Origin: Paludibacteraceae bacterium | GTDB lineage: Bacteria; Bacteroidota; Bacteroidia; Bacteroidales; Paludibacteraceae | NCBI GenBank assembly: GCA_024401455.1 | Contig: JAKSLA010000001.1 | Location: 1 to 64,000, forward strand | Length of the DNA: 64,000 nucleotides | Reading direction: 5' to 3' | In this document: one piece after another, positions 16,935 to 25,892 of the stretch | Layout: every line of letters begins with the position of its first letter | Numbering within the stretch: position 1 is the first letter of the stretch | The notes under the pieces: model-generated | Seen by the model: the letters and a program-made list of their open reading frames with translations, nothing else | Told to the model about the DNA's origin: nothing | Database searches by the model: none | Position numbers and translations under genes: made by a program

Positions 16935-17687
16935 TTACTCTCCGAGTTCCTTCTTGATCCAGTCGTAACCCTTCTCCTCCAACTCCAAAGCCAACTCTCG
17001 ACCTGCCGACTTCACAATACGACCTTTATAAAGCACGTGAACGAAATCAGGAACGATATAGTCCAAAAGGCGCTGGTAGTGAGTAATGACGATGCTCGCA
17101 TTATCTTGAGTCTTCAACTTGTTCACACCACTGGCAACGATACGAAGGGCGTCGATATCAAGACCGCTATCCGTCTCATCGAGGATAGAGAGGCGTGGCT
17201 CAAGCATAGCCATTTGGAAAATCTCGTTTCTCTTCTTTTCACCACCTGAGAAACCTTCGTTTACCGAACGGTTGGCCAATTTATTGTCCAACTCGACCAA
17301 CTCTTTCTTCTCGCGCATCAACTTCAAGAAATCGGAAGCAGACATCGGCTCTAAGCCTTTGTACTTGCGGTGTTCGTTGACCGCCGTACGCATAAAGTTC
17401 ACCATGCTAACGCCAGGGATCTCTACCGGATACTGGAAACTCAAAAAGACGCCCTCACGAGAACGGTCTTCGGGAGAGAGTTCCAACAAATTCTTTCCGT
17501 AGAAATTCACCTCACCTTCCGTCACTGTAAATGTAGGATTGCCCGCCAATACAGAAGACAATGTACTCTTACCCGATCCATTCGGACCCATGATAGCATG
17601 AACCTCTCCAGGTCTTACCGTCAAGTTGATACCCTTCAATATCTCTTTGCCATTAATGTTGGCATGCAAATTCTTTATCTCTAACAT
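16935..17687 (-). CDS. sufC: Fe-S cluster assembly ATPase SufC
   Basis: 250 residues from ATG 17687 (MLEIKNLHANINGKE). The open frame extends into the sufB end, but the extra 41 residues are not family-like. ABC ATPase: Walker A GPNGSGKS at 34-41, signature SGGEKKR at 148-153, Walker B LSILDETDSGLD near 167-177. It drives conformational change in the SufBCD scaffold. It is 25 bases after sufB. Confidence 0.96.
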   Translation of the reverse strand: MLEIKNLHANINGKEILKGINLTVRPGEVHAIMGPNGSGKSTLSSVLAGNPTFTVTEGEVNFYGKNLLELSPEDRSREGVFLSFQYPVEIPGVSMVNFMRTAVNEHRKYKGLEPMSASDFLKLMREKKELVELDNKLANRSVNEGFSGGEKKRNEIFQMAMLEPRLSILDETDSGLDIDALRIVASGVNKLKTQDNASIVITHYQRLLDYIVPDFVHVLYKGRIVKSAGRELALELEEKGYDWIKKELGE

Positions 17688-17712
17688 GATTCTGTTTTTT
17701 TCGTTTAAACTA

Positions 17713-19152
17713 TCAACCCACACTTCCTTCCAATGAGACGGAAAGAAGTTTCTGAGCCTCAACGGCAAACTCCATCGGAAGTTTGTTGAGCACCTCTTTG
17801 GCATAACCATTCACAATCAGACCAACCGCATCCTCATTGCTTATTCCTCGTTGGTTGCAATAGAATATCTGGTCTTCATTAATTTTAGAGGTTGTAGCCT
17901 CGTGTTCAACCACGGCCGTATCGTTTTTTATATCCATATATGGGAATGTGTGCGCACCGCACTTGTCACCCAACAAAAGGCTGTCGCACTGCGAAAAATT
18001 ACGCGCACCGTCAGCATTCTTCGAAACCTTCACCAACCCACGATAACTGTTTTGGCTATGCCCTGCAGATATACCTTTCGACACAATATGGCTGCGCGTA
18101 TTCTTGCCCAAGTGAATCATCTTCGTTCCCGTATCCGCCTGCTGGAAATTGTTGGTCACCGCCACCGAATAGAATTCGCCGACCGAGTTGTCGCCCATCA
18201 AGACACAACTTGGATACTTCCACGTAATGGCCGAGCCCGTCTCGACTTGTGTCCAGGAGACTTTCGAACTGTCTCCCTTACAAAGTGCACGTTTAGTAAC
18301 GAAGTTATAGATACCGCCCTTACCCTCTTTATCTCCAGGGTACCAGTTTTGGACGGTCGAATATTTGATTTCCGCACGGTCATGAGCCACCAACTCGACA
18401 ATGGCGGCATGCAATTGGCTCTCATCACGCACCGGAGCCGTACAACCCTCCAGATAAGAGACATAACTGTCATCGTCTGCCACTATAAGCGTACGCTCGA
18501 ACTGGCCCGTGTTTTTCGCATTGATACGGAAGTAGGTGGAAAGTTCCATCGGGCATCGTACACCTTTAGGAATATAGACGAACGAACCGTCACTAAAGAC
18601 TGCCGAGTTCAAAGCCGCGAAGAAATTATCATCGTATGCAACGGCCGAGCCCAAATACTTCTTCACCAAATCAGGATAATCCTTGACCGCCTCACTAAAA
18701 GAACAGAAGATGATGCCCAACTCTGCCAAGTTCTCCTTATAGGTCGTCTTCACAGAAACACTATCCATAACGGCATCCACAGCCATACCCGAAAGTTGCT
18801 TCTGCTCCTCCAAAGGAATACCCAACTTGTCAAATGTCTTCAACAACTCGGGGTCCACTTCGTCCAAACTCTTAGGAGAGGGGTTGCTCTTTGGCGCCGC
18901 AAAATAATATATGTCCTGATAATCAATTTCTGGAATGTCAAGATGAGCCCACTTAGGCATCTCCAACGTACACCAATGGCGGTACGCTTTCAGACGGTAT
19001 TCCAAAAGCCACTCTGGCTCCCCTTTCTTTTGGGAAATCAACCTAACGATATCCTCGTTAAGTCCCTTCGGAATGATTTCAGTTTCAATGTCTGTCACGA
19101 AACCATATTTGTAGTCACCCTGAGTAACTTTGTCAACTATATTTTCACTCAT
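17713..19152 (-). CDS. sufB: Fe-S cluster assembly scaffold SufB
   Basis: 479 residues, full length. The N-terminal stretch and the strongly conserved region with [43 protein letters not shown] and [28 protein letters not shown] are diagnostic. It receives sulfur and assembles the cluster with SufC and SufD in the cytosol. First gene of sufBCD. A TAnnTTTG-like box lies at 19201-19208 on the minus strand. Confidence 0.97.
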   Translation of the reverse strand: MSENIVDKVTQGDYKYGFVTDIETEIIPKGLNEDIVRLISQKKGEPEWLLEYRLKAYRHWCTLEMPKWAHLDIPEIDYQDIYYFAAPKSNPSPKSLDEVDPELLKTFDKLGIPLEEQKQLSGMAVDAVMDSVSVKTTYKENLAELGIIFCSFSEAVKDYPDLVKKYLGSAVAYDDNFFAALNSAVFSDGSFVYIPKGVRCPMELSTYFRINAKNTGQFERTLIVADDDSYVSYLEGCTAPVRDESQLHAAIVELVAHDRAEIKYSTVQNWYPGDKEGKGGIYNFVTKRALCKGDSSKVSWTQVETGSAITWKYPSCVLMGDNSVGEFYSVAVTNNFQQADTGTKMIHLGKNTRSHIVSKGISAGHSQNSYRGLVKVSKNADGARNFSQCDSLLLGDKCGAHTFPYMDIKNDTAVVEHEATTSKINEDQIFYCNQRGISNEDAVGLIVNGYAKEVLNKLPMEFAVEAQKLLSVSLEGSVG

Positions 19153-19200
19153 AAAAATACACTTTACAGAGGATCAAACGTCCTCCCTGCAAAAATGACA

Positions 19201-19208
19201 CAAAAATA
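19201..19208 (-). promoter_or_regulatory. Predicted -7 box of sufBCD
   Basis: CAAAAATA on plus reads TATTTTTG on minus, 49 bases before the sufB start. A second near match is at 19190-19197. The nearest -33-like CAAA (plus) is 24 bases away, more than usual. Confidence 0.4.
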
Positions 19209-19322
19209 CAAAAAATAGTGGTTTCATAGCGACAAAACGAATACAAAACTATCAATCAATAGATTCAATTCTCACAAAGCCATATATATGACCTTCGATA
19301 AAAACCCGATTATCTAATCTAA

Positions 19323-19358
19323 TAAAAAAAGGAAAGGTCAATCGTTTCCGACTGACCT
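19323..19358 (-). terminator. Terminator downstream of cstA
   Basis: Stem arms 19335-19344 and 19349-19358. On the minus strand it gives a 10 bp stem with one G-U pair, a GAAA tetraloop and a T-rich tail. On the plus strand the same position would be an A-C mismatch, so it is built for minus-strand RNA. It lies 112 bases after the cstA stop. Confidence 0.75.
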
Positions 19359-19469
19359 CGCCTATTGGGCATGCGAGAATGAGGTCCAAGCCAATCGAAG
19401 TGGCGCTACAGCTTACCACCTTTGGCAAGTCCTCACACTGCATGTATTCAATTTTGCGTTATTTCAACT
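19359..19469 (-). ncRNA. Structured 3' RNA region after cstA (possible 3'-derived small RNA)
   Basis: Read on the minus strand this gene-free stretch has a nested hairpin: arms 19422-19426/19390-19394 (GCCAA/TTGGC) and 19416-19421/19398-19403 (AGGTGG/CCACTT), with a 3-base bulge and a 12-base loop. One inner pair is G-U on the minus strand but A-C on plus, so the fold favours minus-strand RNA. A further GACCTC/GAGGTC pairing (about 19380-19385 with 19353-19358) would compete with the terminator. I do not recognise a known RNA family. It may be only a folded 3' UTR. Confidence 0.4.
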
Positions 19470-20900
19470 TCATTCTTTGCCAATTTCCTTCGCCTTCGCC
19501 TGCTTGTTCTTCCATTGAAAGAAGAAGATCAAAGAGAAGAAGACAGAGCAAGCACCCACCGCATAGGATACTTCGGACGACAAGTGGAAGCACTCTGGTG
19601 CAATCATCAGATAAGTGACGCAGACCATCGTCATAAACAACGCTGGAACCAACGACAACAGATAAAACTTCTGTTGTTTTACCAAATAAACCGTTATTGC
19701 CCATAAAGTAAAGACAGACAATGCTTGATTCATCCAAGAGAAATAGCGCCATATCAAATTGAAGCCCTCCTTATCATTCAAACTATAAATCAGCGCAGCC
19801 AACGTCAAGACAAAGATTGGAAGGCAAATCTTCAATCGGCTGGCTATCGTTTTCTGTTCCATCTTCAAGGCGTCTGCCACAATCAAGCGGCAAGAACGTA
19901 GGGCCGTGTCGCCCGAAGTAATCGGAGCAAAAACCACACCCAACACGGCCAAGATAGCACCTGCCGTGCCCAACCAATCTCCCGTAATCGAATTGACGAT
20001 GACAGCCGCATTGCCTTCTCCATACCCATTTTCATGGAAGAAATAAGTGGCAGCAGCCGCCCATATCAACGCGACGATACCTTCCACAATCATGGCACCA
20101 TAGAACACAGGGCGACCGTACGCTTCCTTTTCCATACAACGCGCCATCATAGGCGACTGCGTAGCATGGAAACCCGAGATGGCACCGCAAGCGATACTAA
20201 TAAACATAATAGGGAAAATCGGCAACTCGTCCGCCTTCGGATGAGTGTTCGCCAATCCGTCCGTCAACTCTGGCAAGGCAGGCATCTTCACATAAAGCAT
20301 AATCAGAATTCCCACCGCCATAAAAATCAAGGCAATGGCAAACAACGGATAAACCTTGCCAATTACCTTATCGATAGGCAAAAGCGTTGCCAGAACGTAA
20401 TATCCGAAAATGATATAAATCCAAACTTGACTGGAAATGGGGGTCAAATTTTGAAGCAGTCCGGCAGGGCCAGAGACAAACACGGCAGCCACCAGCATCA
20501 TCAAAACCATCGTAAAGAAAATCATCACATTTTTTGTCGTCACGCCCAAATAACGGCCAACGATGCCCGGCAGACTCTCACCATCGTGACGCATAGAAAT
20601 CATGCCCGCTACATAATCGTGCATAGCCCCCGCAAAAATACAACCGAAAACAATCCACAGATAAGAGGCCGTTCCAAACTTGGCCCCCATAATTGCACCA
20701 AAAATCGGGCCTAAGCCAGCAATATTCAGGAATTGAATCATAAATATCTTCCATGGTTTCATCGGGATGAAATCCACATTGTCACATTTTCTCACTGCAG
20801 GAGTAACGCGATTGTCAGGAGCAAAGACACGCTCCACAAATTTTCCATAAAGGAAATACCCCAAAACCAAAGCCACAAGGGCCACCGTAAACGTTATCAT
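19470..20900 (-). CDS. cstA: Carbon starvation protein CstA family transporter
   Basis: 476 residues, an integral inner-membrane protein with about 12-14 hydrophobic segments. N-terminal motifs such as FIPMKPWKIFMIQFLNIAGLGPIFGAIMGAKFG and GAMHDYVAGMISMRHDGESLPG identify the CstA family, which imports peptides or pyruvate. It is shorter than the about 700-residue enterobacterial CstA, as is normal for the short clade. Encoded alone, with a -7 box at 20936-20943 and a structured 3' end. Confidence 0.92.
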   Translation of the reverse strand: MITFTVALVALVLGYFLYGKFVERVFAPDNRVTPAVRKCDNVDFIPMKPWKIFMIQFLNIAGLGPIFGAIMGAKFGTASYLWIVFGCIFAGAMHDYVAGMISMRHDGESLPGIVGRYLGVTTKNVMIFFTMVLMMLVAAVFVSGPAGLLQNLTPISSQVWIYIIFGYYVLATLLPIDKVIGKVYPLFAIALIFMAVGILIMLYVKMPALPELTDGLANTHPKADELPIFPIMFISIACGAISGFHATQSPMMARCMEKEAYGRPVFYGAMIVEGIVALIWAAAATYFFHENGYGEGNAAVIVNSITGDWLGTAGAILAVLGVVFAPITSGDTALRSCRLIVADALKMEQKTIASRLKICLPIFVLTLAALIYSLNDKEGFNLIWRYFSWMNQALSVFTLWAITVYLVKQQKFYLLSLVPALFMTMVCVTYLMIAPECFHLSSEVSYAVGACSVFFSLIFFFQWKNKQAKAKEIGKE

Positions 20901-20935
20901 CTTTTTATATTTTTTCTATTAACGAATAAAGTTTA

Positions 20936-20943
20936 CAAAGGTA
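20936..20943 (-). promoter_or_regulatory. Predicted -7 box of cstA
   Basis: CAAAGGTA on plus reads TACCTTTG on minus, matching TAnnTTTG, 36 bases before the start codon. Confidence 0.5.
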
Positions 20944-21174
20944 AAAAGTTTCAAGATAGAGTATTCGAAGGGGAAGAAAAAAAATGACATTATTCTTTCC
21001 AAGAAACCGTTTCTTTTACCTTGGACGCTGTGCCTATTGGTCTTTTGAGTCGTCACTCTTCTTATCCTCAAACAATTGAATTATTAGTTTCCCACAATCC
21101 ATATATAGATTTTTTTTCAACGAATCTTCACACTTCTTTTCATTTTATAGCAACAAAAGATGAGTTTTTTACAT

Positions 21175-21182
21175 TACCTTTG
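21175..21182 (+). promoter_or_regulatory. Predicted -7 box of the rhomboid-EEP operon
   Basis: TACCTTTG at 21175-21182 lies 65 bases before ATG 21247 and within the longer open frame that begins at 21160, which argues for the downstream start. Confidence 0.5.
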
Positions 21183-21246
21183 CACGGTAAAAAAAACAAT
21201 TAGGATCCATTTCAAATGGGCAATCCTTTCAAATACACATAATAGA

Positions 21247-21990
21247 ATGTCCTTTCAAAACAGCATATCAACGCTATCTCCTGTAGTCAAGCATCTGATA
21301 ATCATCAATGTATTACTCATGCTACTTAGATACACGCCACCCAGCGTTATCGGATTTGACACGACCAACGTCTTGTCACTACACTATTGGGAGGCATCGA
21401 ATTTCTATCCGTTCCAACTCATCAGTTACCAATTTATACATGGTAACCTTGCGCATATATTCTTCAATATGTTTATGCTCTTCTCGTTCGGACCCGCCAT
21501 TGAATACAAATGGGGGCCGATGAAATTCTTGGGCTTCTATCTTTTGTGCGGTATCGGCGCCGGATTGACGGAAGAGGTTGCCTGGGTCTTTGACCCTGCG
21601 GTCGAAGAGCTCAATCGATTGGCTACGTTAGTCAGTGCAAACGGCAACTCGGTCTCTTTGCCTGATGGGAAGTTGCTTCCTCCGCCAGAATTCTTCGCAT
21701 TCAAGGACCAAGTGTTATGCAACCGGTTCATGGCTGTCGGAGCCTCCGGTTCCCTCATGGGTGTGTTCACCGCCACAGCGATGACCTACCCTAACGTGAA
21801 AACTTACTTTTTATTCATCCCATACCCTATCAAGGCTAAATACATGGTGTTGATATTCTTCTTGCTCGACTTGGCATTAGGTTTCCATACGATAGAGGGA
21901 GACACCATCGCACACTTTGCCCATGTAGGAGGTATGGTGACAGGCTTTTTAGTCATCCAACTTTGGCGATTGACCCACAGGACAAACTAA
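21247..21990 (+). CDS. Rhomboid-family intramembrane serine protease (first of a pair)
   Basis: 247 residues from ATG 21247 (MSFQNSISTLSP), downstream of the -7 box. About six transmembrane segments. The rhomboid dyad is intact: Ser167 in GASGS and His226 in AHFAHVGG. The N-terminal HGNLAHIFFNMFML and GP/EYKWGP stretches are also typical. An unusual 45-residue polar insert (about 112-158, AWVFDPAVEE to LLPPPEFFAFK) lies before the catalytic serine helix. It should cleave transmembrane helices within the inner membrane. Followed 12 bases later by a second rhomboid. Confidence 0.9.
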   Translation: MSFQNSISTLSPVVKHLIIINVLLMLLRYTPPSVIGFDTTNVLSLHYWEASNFYPFQLISYQFIHGNLAHIFFNMFMLFSFGPAIEYKWGPMKFLGFYLLCGIGAGLTEEVAWVFDPAVEELNRLATLVSANGNSVSLPDGKLLPPPEFFAFKDQVLCNRFMAVGASGSLMGVFTATAMTYPNVKTYFLFIPYPIKAKYMVLIFFLLDLALGFHTIEGDTIAHFAHVGGMVTGFLVIQLWRLTHRTN

Positions 21991-22002
21991 ACTACTATCA
22001 TT

Positions 22003-22884
22003 ATGGGATTTAAAGAGGAAATCATCACTTCGTTCAAGAGTGGCAACACCCTTACGAAACTCATATATATCAATTTAGGCGTATTCCTAATTGTTGGTTT
22101 GGTAAATGTAGTGCTTCTGCTCTTCAACATCAACAGAGGTTGGATAGACCAGTCACTCGCCCTGTCAAGCCAATTCGGCGTACTGATCAGAAATCCGTGG
22201 ACATTGTTCACCTACATGTTCTTGCACTATCAGTTCATCCATTTGATAATCAACATTTTGACCCTATATTGGTTTGGAAAGATATTCTTGGAATATTACT
22301 CTCAACGCGACTTGGTGGGACTTTATATTTTCGGCGGATTGCTGGGAGGCCTACTCTATTTTATCGCTTACGCCACCTTACCACTCTTCCAAAACCAATA
22401 TGCCAGTCTTTGTGGAGCATCAGCCGCCATCATGGCGATTATCGTGGCTTGCGCCTATACCGACCCTGAACGAAGCATTCGCCTTGTCCTTTTCGGCAAC
22501 GTCAAAGTGAAATGGCTGGCTGTATTTGCCATTGTGGTGAGCCTGCTCAATGTGGCCTCTGAAAACGCAGGGGGAAACATCAGTCACCTCGGTGGCGCAT
22601 TAGGAGGATTCTTCTATGTGTTTGCCCTCCGCAAAGGGAAGAATTTGACCTCCGGCATCAATAAAGCGATTGACTCGATTGTCAATCTATTCAAACGCAA
22701 CAAAGCACCAAAAATGAAGGTCACATATAACCAGCGCCCGATGACTGACCAAGAATACAACTACGCCAAACGGCAAGAATCGGAGCAGATTGACATCATT
22801 TTGGACAAGATAAAGAAAAGTGGCTATGACTCTCTTTCGAAAGAAGAGCGAGACAAACTCTTCACTGCAAGCAGAAGGAAATAA
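22003..22884 (+). CDS. Rhomboid-family intramembrane serine protease (second of a pair)
   Basis: 293 residues. Six hydrophobic segments occupy residues 20-215. The dyad is Ser140 (CGASAAIMA) and His195 (GNISHLGGALGG). Unlike the first copy it has a cytosolic C-terminal extension (about 216-293) that is basic and ends with an acidic-basic helix (EQIDIILDKIKKSGYDSLSKEERDKLFTASRRK), a tail I have seen on Bacteroidota rhomboids. Its last 65 bases overlap the next gene in another frame. Confidence 0.9.
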   Translation: MGFKEEIITSFKSGNTLTKLIYINLGVFLIVGLVNVVLLLFNINRGWIDQSLALSSQFGVLIRNPWTLFTYMFLHYQFIHLIINILTLYWFGKIFLEYYSQRDLVGLYIFGGLLGGLLYFIAYATLPLFQNQYASLCGASAAIMAIIVACAYTDPERSIRLVLFGNVKVKWLAVFAIVVSLLNVASENAGGNISHLGGALGGFFYVFALRKGKNLTSGINKAIDSIVNLFKRNKAPKMKVTYNQRPMTDQEYNYAKRQESEQIDIILDKIKKSGYDSLSKEERDKLFTASRRK

Positions 22885-23989
22885 GCGTTCCTTCCTGTCC
22901 CGACTGCTGACCCAGACCGCATTGCTGGTCAATTTTTTTGTGATAGCAGTTTTCTTACTGGCCAACGCTGCAAAAGTAGTCAGTCCGGAACAGTTATTGC
23001 TTCCTTCCTACATCGGATTAGCCTTCCCCTTCCTTGCCTTGGCCAACTGCTTTTTTCTCTTTTGGTGGGCCATCCGCAGAAGATGGCACATCGTATTCTC
23101 CCTAACTTCAATACTTTACTGCTTCGACAGTATGAAGGAGACCTTCCCAATCCATTTCGGCGACAAGGAGATCAAGGGCGAATCAATCAAAGTGCTGACC
23201 TACAACGTACACCTCTTCGACTTTTACAAGAAGAAGTCACAAAACTCCGTGCTCAAATATCTGCAAGAGTCTGATGCCGACGTGCTTTGCATCCAAGAAT
23301 ATGGGTTCACTAAAAAGAAGGAGTATCTGAAAGAAGAAGAGATTTCTGAAGCGTTGAGCAGCATTTACCCATATTGCCATACGGACATAGGTGATGTCAA
23401 CGCCACACGAACTTTCGGCGTCGCCACCTTCTCCAAGTACCCCATCAATTCAAAGAGGAAAATCCAGTTCGAGAGCCAACACAACTCGGCCATTTTAACG
23501 GAAATATCGGTAAATGGAAAGGCAATCAACATCATCAACTGCCACTTGGAATCAAACAAGATAACGGAGAATGACAAAGAACTGCTCAAACAACTCAGTT
23601 CGAAACTCGACAACGAGACAGCCAAGCAAACAGCCGAGCACTTCTCCCAAAAATTGGGCATCTCCTACCAACTCAGGGCCAAACAAGCCGAAGCCGTGGC
23701 TAAGATCGTAGAGAACAGTAAAGACCCAATCATTCTCTGTGGCGACTTCAACGACGTGGCTGTTTCATACACCTACAACACGATCAAAGGCAACAAATTA
23801 ACCAGTGCTTACGCCCGCAACTACTGCGGGTACGGCTACACTTTCAGCGACAAGCTATTCCCGTTCAGAATAGACCATATCCTCTACAGCAAAGGATTCA
23901 AATCGTACAATTACACCATTGACGACGTGAATTATTCTGACCACTATCCCGTTTACTGCCGGATAGTAATCGGCAAGGAGGAAGAGTAG
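22820..23989 (+). CDS. Membrane-anchored endonuclease/exonuclease/phosphatase (EEP) family protein
   Basis: 389 residues. Two or three N-terminal hydrophobic segments (about 30-55, 62-88 and 92-105) precede an EEP domain from about residue 120. Its active-site segments are visible: TYNVHLF, CIQEYG, INCHLES, LCGDFNDVAVSYTY, FRIDHILYS and YSDHYPV. Such enzymes are Mg-dependent phosphodiesterases or phosphatases acting on nucleic acids, inositol phosphates or sphingolipids; the substrate is open. The start overlaps the upstream rhomboid by 65 bases; a later start would remove only part of the polar N-terminus. Confidence 0.85.
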   Translation: MAMTLFRKKSETNSSLQAEGNKRSFLSRLLTQTALLVNFFVIAVFLLANAAKVVSPEQLLLPSYIGLAFPFLALANCFFLFWWAIRRRWHIVFSLTSILYCFDSMKETFPIHFGDKEIKGESIKVLTYNVHLFDFYKKKSQNSVLKYLQESDADVLCIQEYGFTKKKEYLKEEEISEALSSIYPYCHTDIGDVNATRTFGVATFSKYPINSKRKIQFESQHNSAILTEISVNGKAINIINCHLESNKITENDKELLKQLSSKLDNETAKQTAEHFSQKLGISYQLRAKQAEAVAKIVENSKDPIILCGDFNDVAVSYTYNTIKGNKLTSAYARNYCGYGYTFSDKLFPFRIDHILYSKGFKSYNYTIDDVNYSDHYPVYCRIVIGKEEE

Positions 23990-24056
23990 GCAGAACGATG
24001 GTTCCTCCGCCACGGAATTTAACCCCATTATTTATTGGCTTTTGGAAAAAAAATCG

Positions 24057-24064
24057 TAAATTTG
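24057..24064 (+). promoter_or_regulatory. Predicted promoter of argH
   Basis: TAAATTTG at 24057-24064, with ATTG (3 of 4 to TTTG) 19 bases upstream at 24034-24037. A short ggcg/cgcc inverted repeat (24071-24086) follows. Confidence 0.55.
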
Positions 24065-24117
24065 CGAATTGGCGACATAGTGCGCCGTTAAATATGAATT
24101 ACTAAAAGAATGTTGTG

Positions 24118-25455
24118 ATGGCACAAAAATTATGGGATAAAGGAAAGGCAACCGATGCTGAAATTGAAAAGTTTACGGTAGGCCGCGACCGCGAAATGGA
24201 TGTCTATTTGGCAAAATACGATGTGTTGGGTTCTATGGCACACATCACGATGCTTAATTCAATAGACCTTATTGGTGACGATGAGTTGCCCGTTCTTTTG
24301 ACCGAATTGAAGAAGATATATGCTTTGGCGGACAAAGGCGAGTTCGTCATCGAAGAGGGCGTTGAGGATGTCCACTCTCAAGTGGAGTTGATGCTTACCA
24401 GAGCATTGGGCGACTTGGGCAAGAAGATTCACAGTGGCCGTTCCCGCAACGACCAAGTGTTATTGGACATGAAACTTTACACGCGTGACCAGTTGAAGGA
24501 CTTGGCGATGGACGTGAAGCGTCTGTTCGACATTTTGATCAGTCAAAGCGAGCAATACAAAAACATCTTGATGCCGGGCTATACGCACTTGCAGATTGCA
24601 ATGCCATCTTCATTCGGCTTGTGGTTTGGCGCATACGCAGAGAGTCTGGCCGACGACTTGGAAGTTCTCCTCGCCGCTTGGAAAATCACGAACCGCAACC
24701 CACTGGGATCGGCAGCCGGCTATGGCTCTTCTTTCCCATTGAACAGACAAATGACGACCGACTTGTTGGGATTCGACTCCATGGACTACAATGTCGTTTA
24801 CGCTCAAATGGGTCGTGGAAAGATGGAACGCACAGTAGCCTTCGCCATGGCTTCCATCGCAGGCACGATTTCAAAATTGGCGTTCGATGCTTGTATGTTC
24901 ACCAGCCAAAACTTCGGTTTCTTGAAGTTGCCTGACGAGTGTACCACAGGCTCAAGCATCATGCCTCACAAGAAGAACCCAGACGTATTTGAGTTGACCC
25001 GTGCAAAGTGCAACAAAATCCAGACATTGCCTCAACAAATCATGATGATTATAAACAATTTGCCATCCGGATACTTCCGTGATTTGCAAATCATCAAGGA
25101 GATTTTCATCCCTGCATTTGAGGAATTGCGCGACTGCATCAAGATGACTTGTCACATCATGAGCGAAGTGAAGGTCAAGGAGAACATCTTGGACGACAAC
25201 AAGTACGACTTCATCTTCAGCGTGGAGGAGGTTAACCGCTTGGCAAAAGAGGGAATGCCATTCCGCGACGCATACAAGAAAGTCGGCTTAGACATCGAAG
25301 CCGGCAAGTTCGTGCCTAACAAGAACATCGCCCACACGCACGAAGGAAGCATCGGCAACCTATGCAACGACCGTATTTCGCTCTTGGCAGAAAACACGAT
25401 GGCTGGATTCTCATTCGGACGCGTCAACGAGGCCGTCGAGAAACTGCTCCAATAA
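24118..25455 (+). CDS. argH: Argininosuccinate lyase
   Basis: 445 residues from ATG 24118; a GTG directly before it is an alternative start. Fumarase/aspartase superfamily enzyme that splits argininosuccinate into arginine and fumarate, the last step of arginine synthesis. The superfamily signature GSSIMPHKKNP, with the flexible catalytic-serine loop, is intact, as is SGRSRNDQV near residue 107. No other arg genes are in the window. It has its own promoter and is followed 44 bases later by rsfS. Confidence 0.96.
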   Translation: MAQKLWDKGKATDAEIEKFTVGRDREMDVYLAKYDVLGSMAHITMLNSIDLIGDDELPVLLTELKKIYALADKGEFVIEEGVEDVHSQVELMLTRALGDLGKKIHSGRSRNDQVLLDMKLYTRDQLKDLAMDVKRLFDILISQSEQYKNILMPGYTHLQIAMPSSFGLWFGAYAESLADDLEVLLAAWKITNRNPLGSAAGYGSSFPLNRQMTTDLLGFDSMDYNVVYAQMGRGKMERTVAFAMASIAGTISKLAFDACMFTSQNFGFLKLPDECTTGSSIMPHKKNPDVFELTRAKCNKIQTLPQQIMMIINNLPSGYFRDLQIIKEIFIPAFEELRDCIKMTCHIMSEVKVKENILDDNKYDFIFSVEEVNRLAKEGMPFRDAYKKVGLDIEAGKFVPNKNIAHTHEGSIGNLCNDRISLLAENTMAGFSFGRVNEAVEKLLQ

Positions 25456-25499
25456 GAGCCGAGAGACTATTTACTCAACCAAGTAGAAACTAATTAGAA

Positions 25500-25859
25500 A
25501 TGGAAGATTCAAAGATAATCATAGAGAAAATTGTAGAAGGAATCCAAGAGAGAAAGGGTTCCAAAATCGTCATCGTGGACATGTCCGAATTGGAGAACTA
25601 CGTTTGCCAATACTTCGTCATCTGCGAAGGAAAGTCAAACACGCAAGTAGCGGCCATCGCCGACTCCATCAAGGATTATGTGCGTGACGAAATCCGCGTG
25701 AAGCCTTACGCTGTCGATGGTGTAGCGAACTCACAGTGGATTGCGATGGACTACGGCAACATCATCGTCCATGTTTTCCAGCCTGAATACCGAGAGTTCT
25801 ACAAGTTGGAGAGCCTTTGGGCCGACGCCAAACTGACTGAAATTCCAGATTTGGACTAA
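25500..25859 (+). CDS. rsfS: Ribosome silencing factor RsfS
   Basis: 119 residues, full length. The DUF143/Iojap core is clear: KGSKIVIVDMSELENYVCQYFVICEGKSNTQVAAIADSI, then WIAMDYGNIIVHVFQPEYREFYKLESLWADA. RsfS binds ribosomal protein L14 and blocks subunit joining when nutrients are low. It sits 33 bases before ftsH, the usual pairing in Bacteroidota. Confidence 0.95.
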   Translation: MEDSKIIIEKIVEGIQERKGSKIVIVDMSELENYVCQYFVICEGKSNTQVAAIADSIKDYVRDEIRVKPYAVDGVANSQWIAMDYGNIIVHVFQPEYREFYKLESLWADAKLTEIPDLD

Positions 25860-25892
25860 GCCTTCTATTAACAAAACAACAATTGCTTTTAT

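Larger units (their letters stand above)
20901..21246. other. Divergent intergenic region of 346 bases
   Basis: Between cstA (minus) and the first rhomboid gene (plus). It holds the predicted -7 boxes of both (20936-20943 minus; 21175-21182 plus). I see no further gene or stable repeat. Confidence 0.6.

Noticed and set aside
17851..19218. Plus-strand open frame of 455 codons opposite sufB
   Set aside because: Antisense to sufB with basic, Arg/His-rich composition typical of shadow frames.
19252..19443. Minus-strand 63-codon frame downstream of cstA
   Set aside because: It overlaps the hairpin and terminator and has no recognisable protein features.
23975..24015. ggaggaa/ttcctcc inverted repeat at the end of the EEP gene
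   Set aside because: No T tract follows and half of it is coding; it may be chance.
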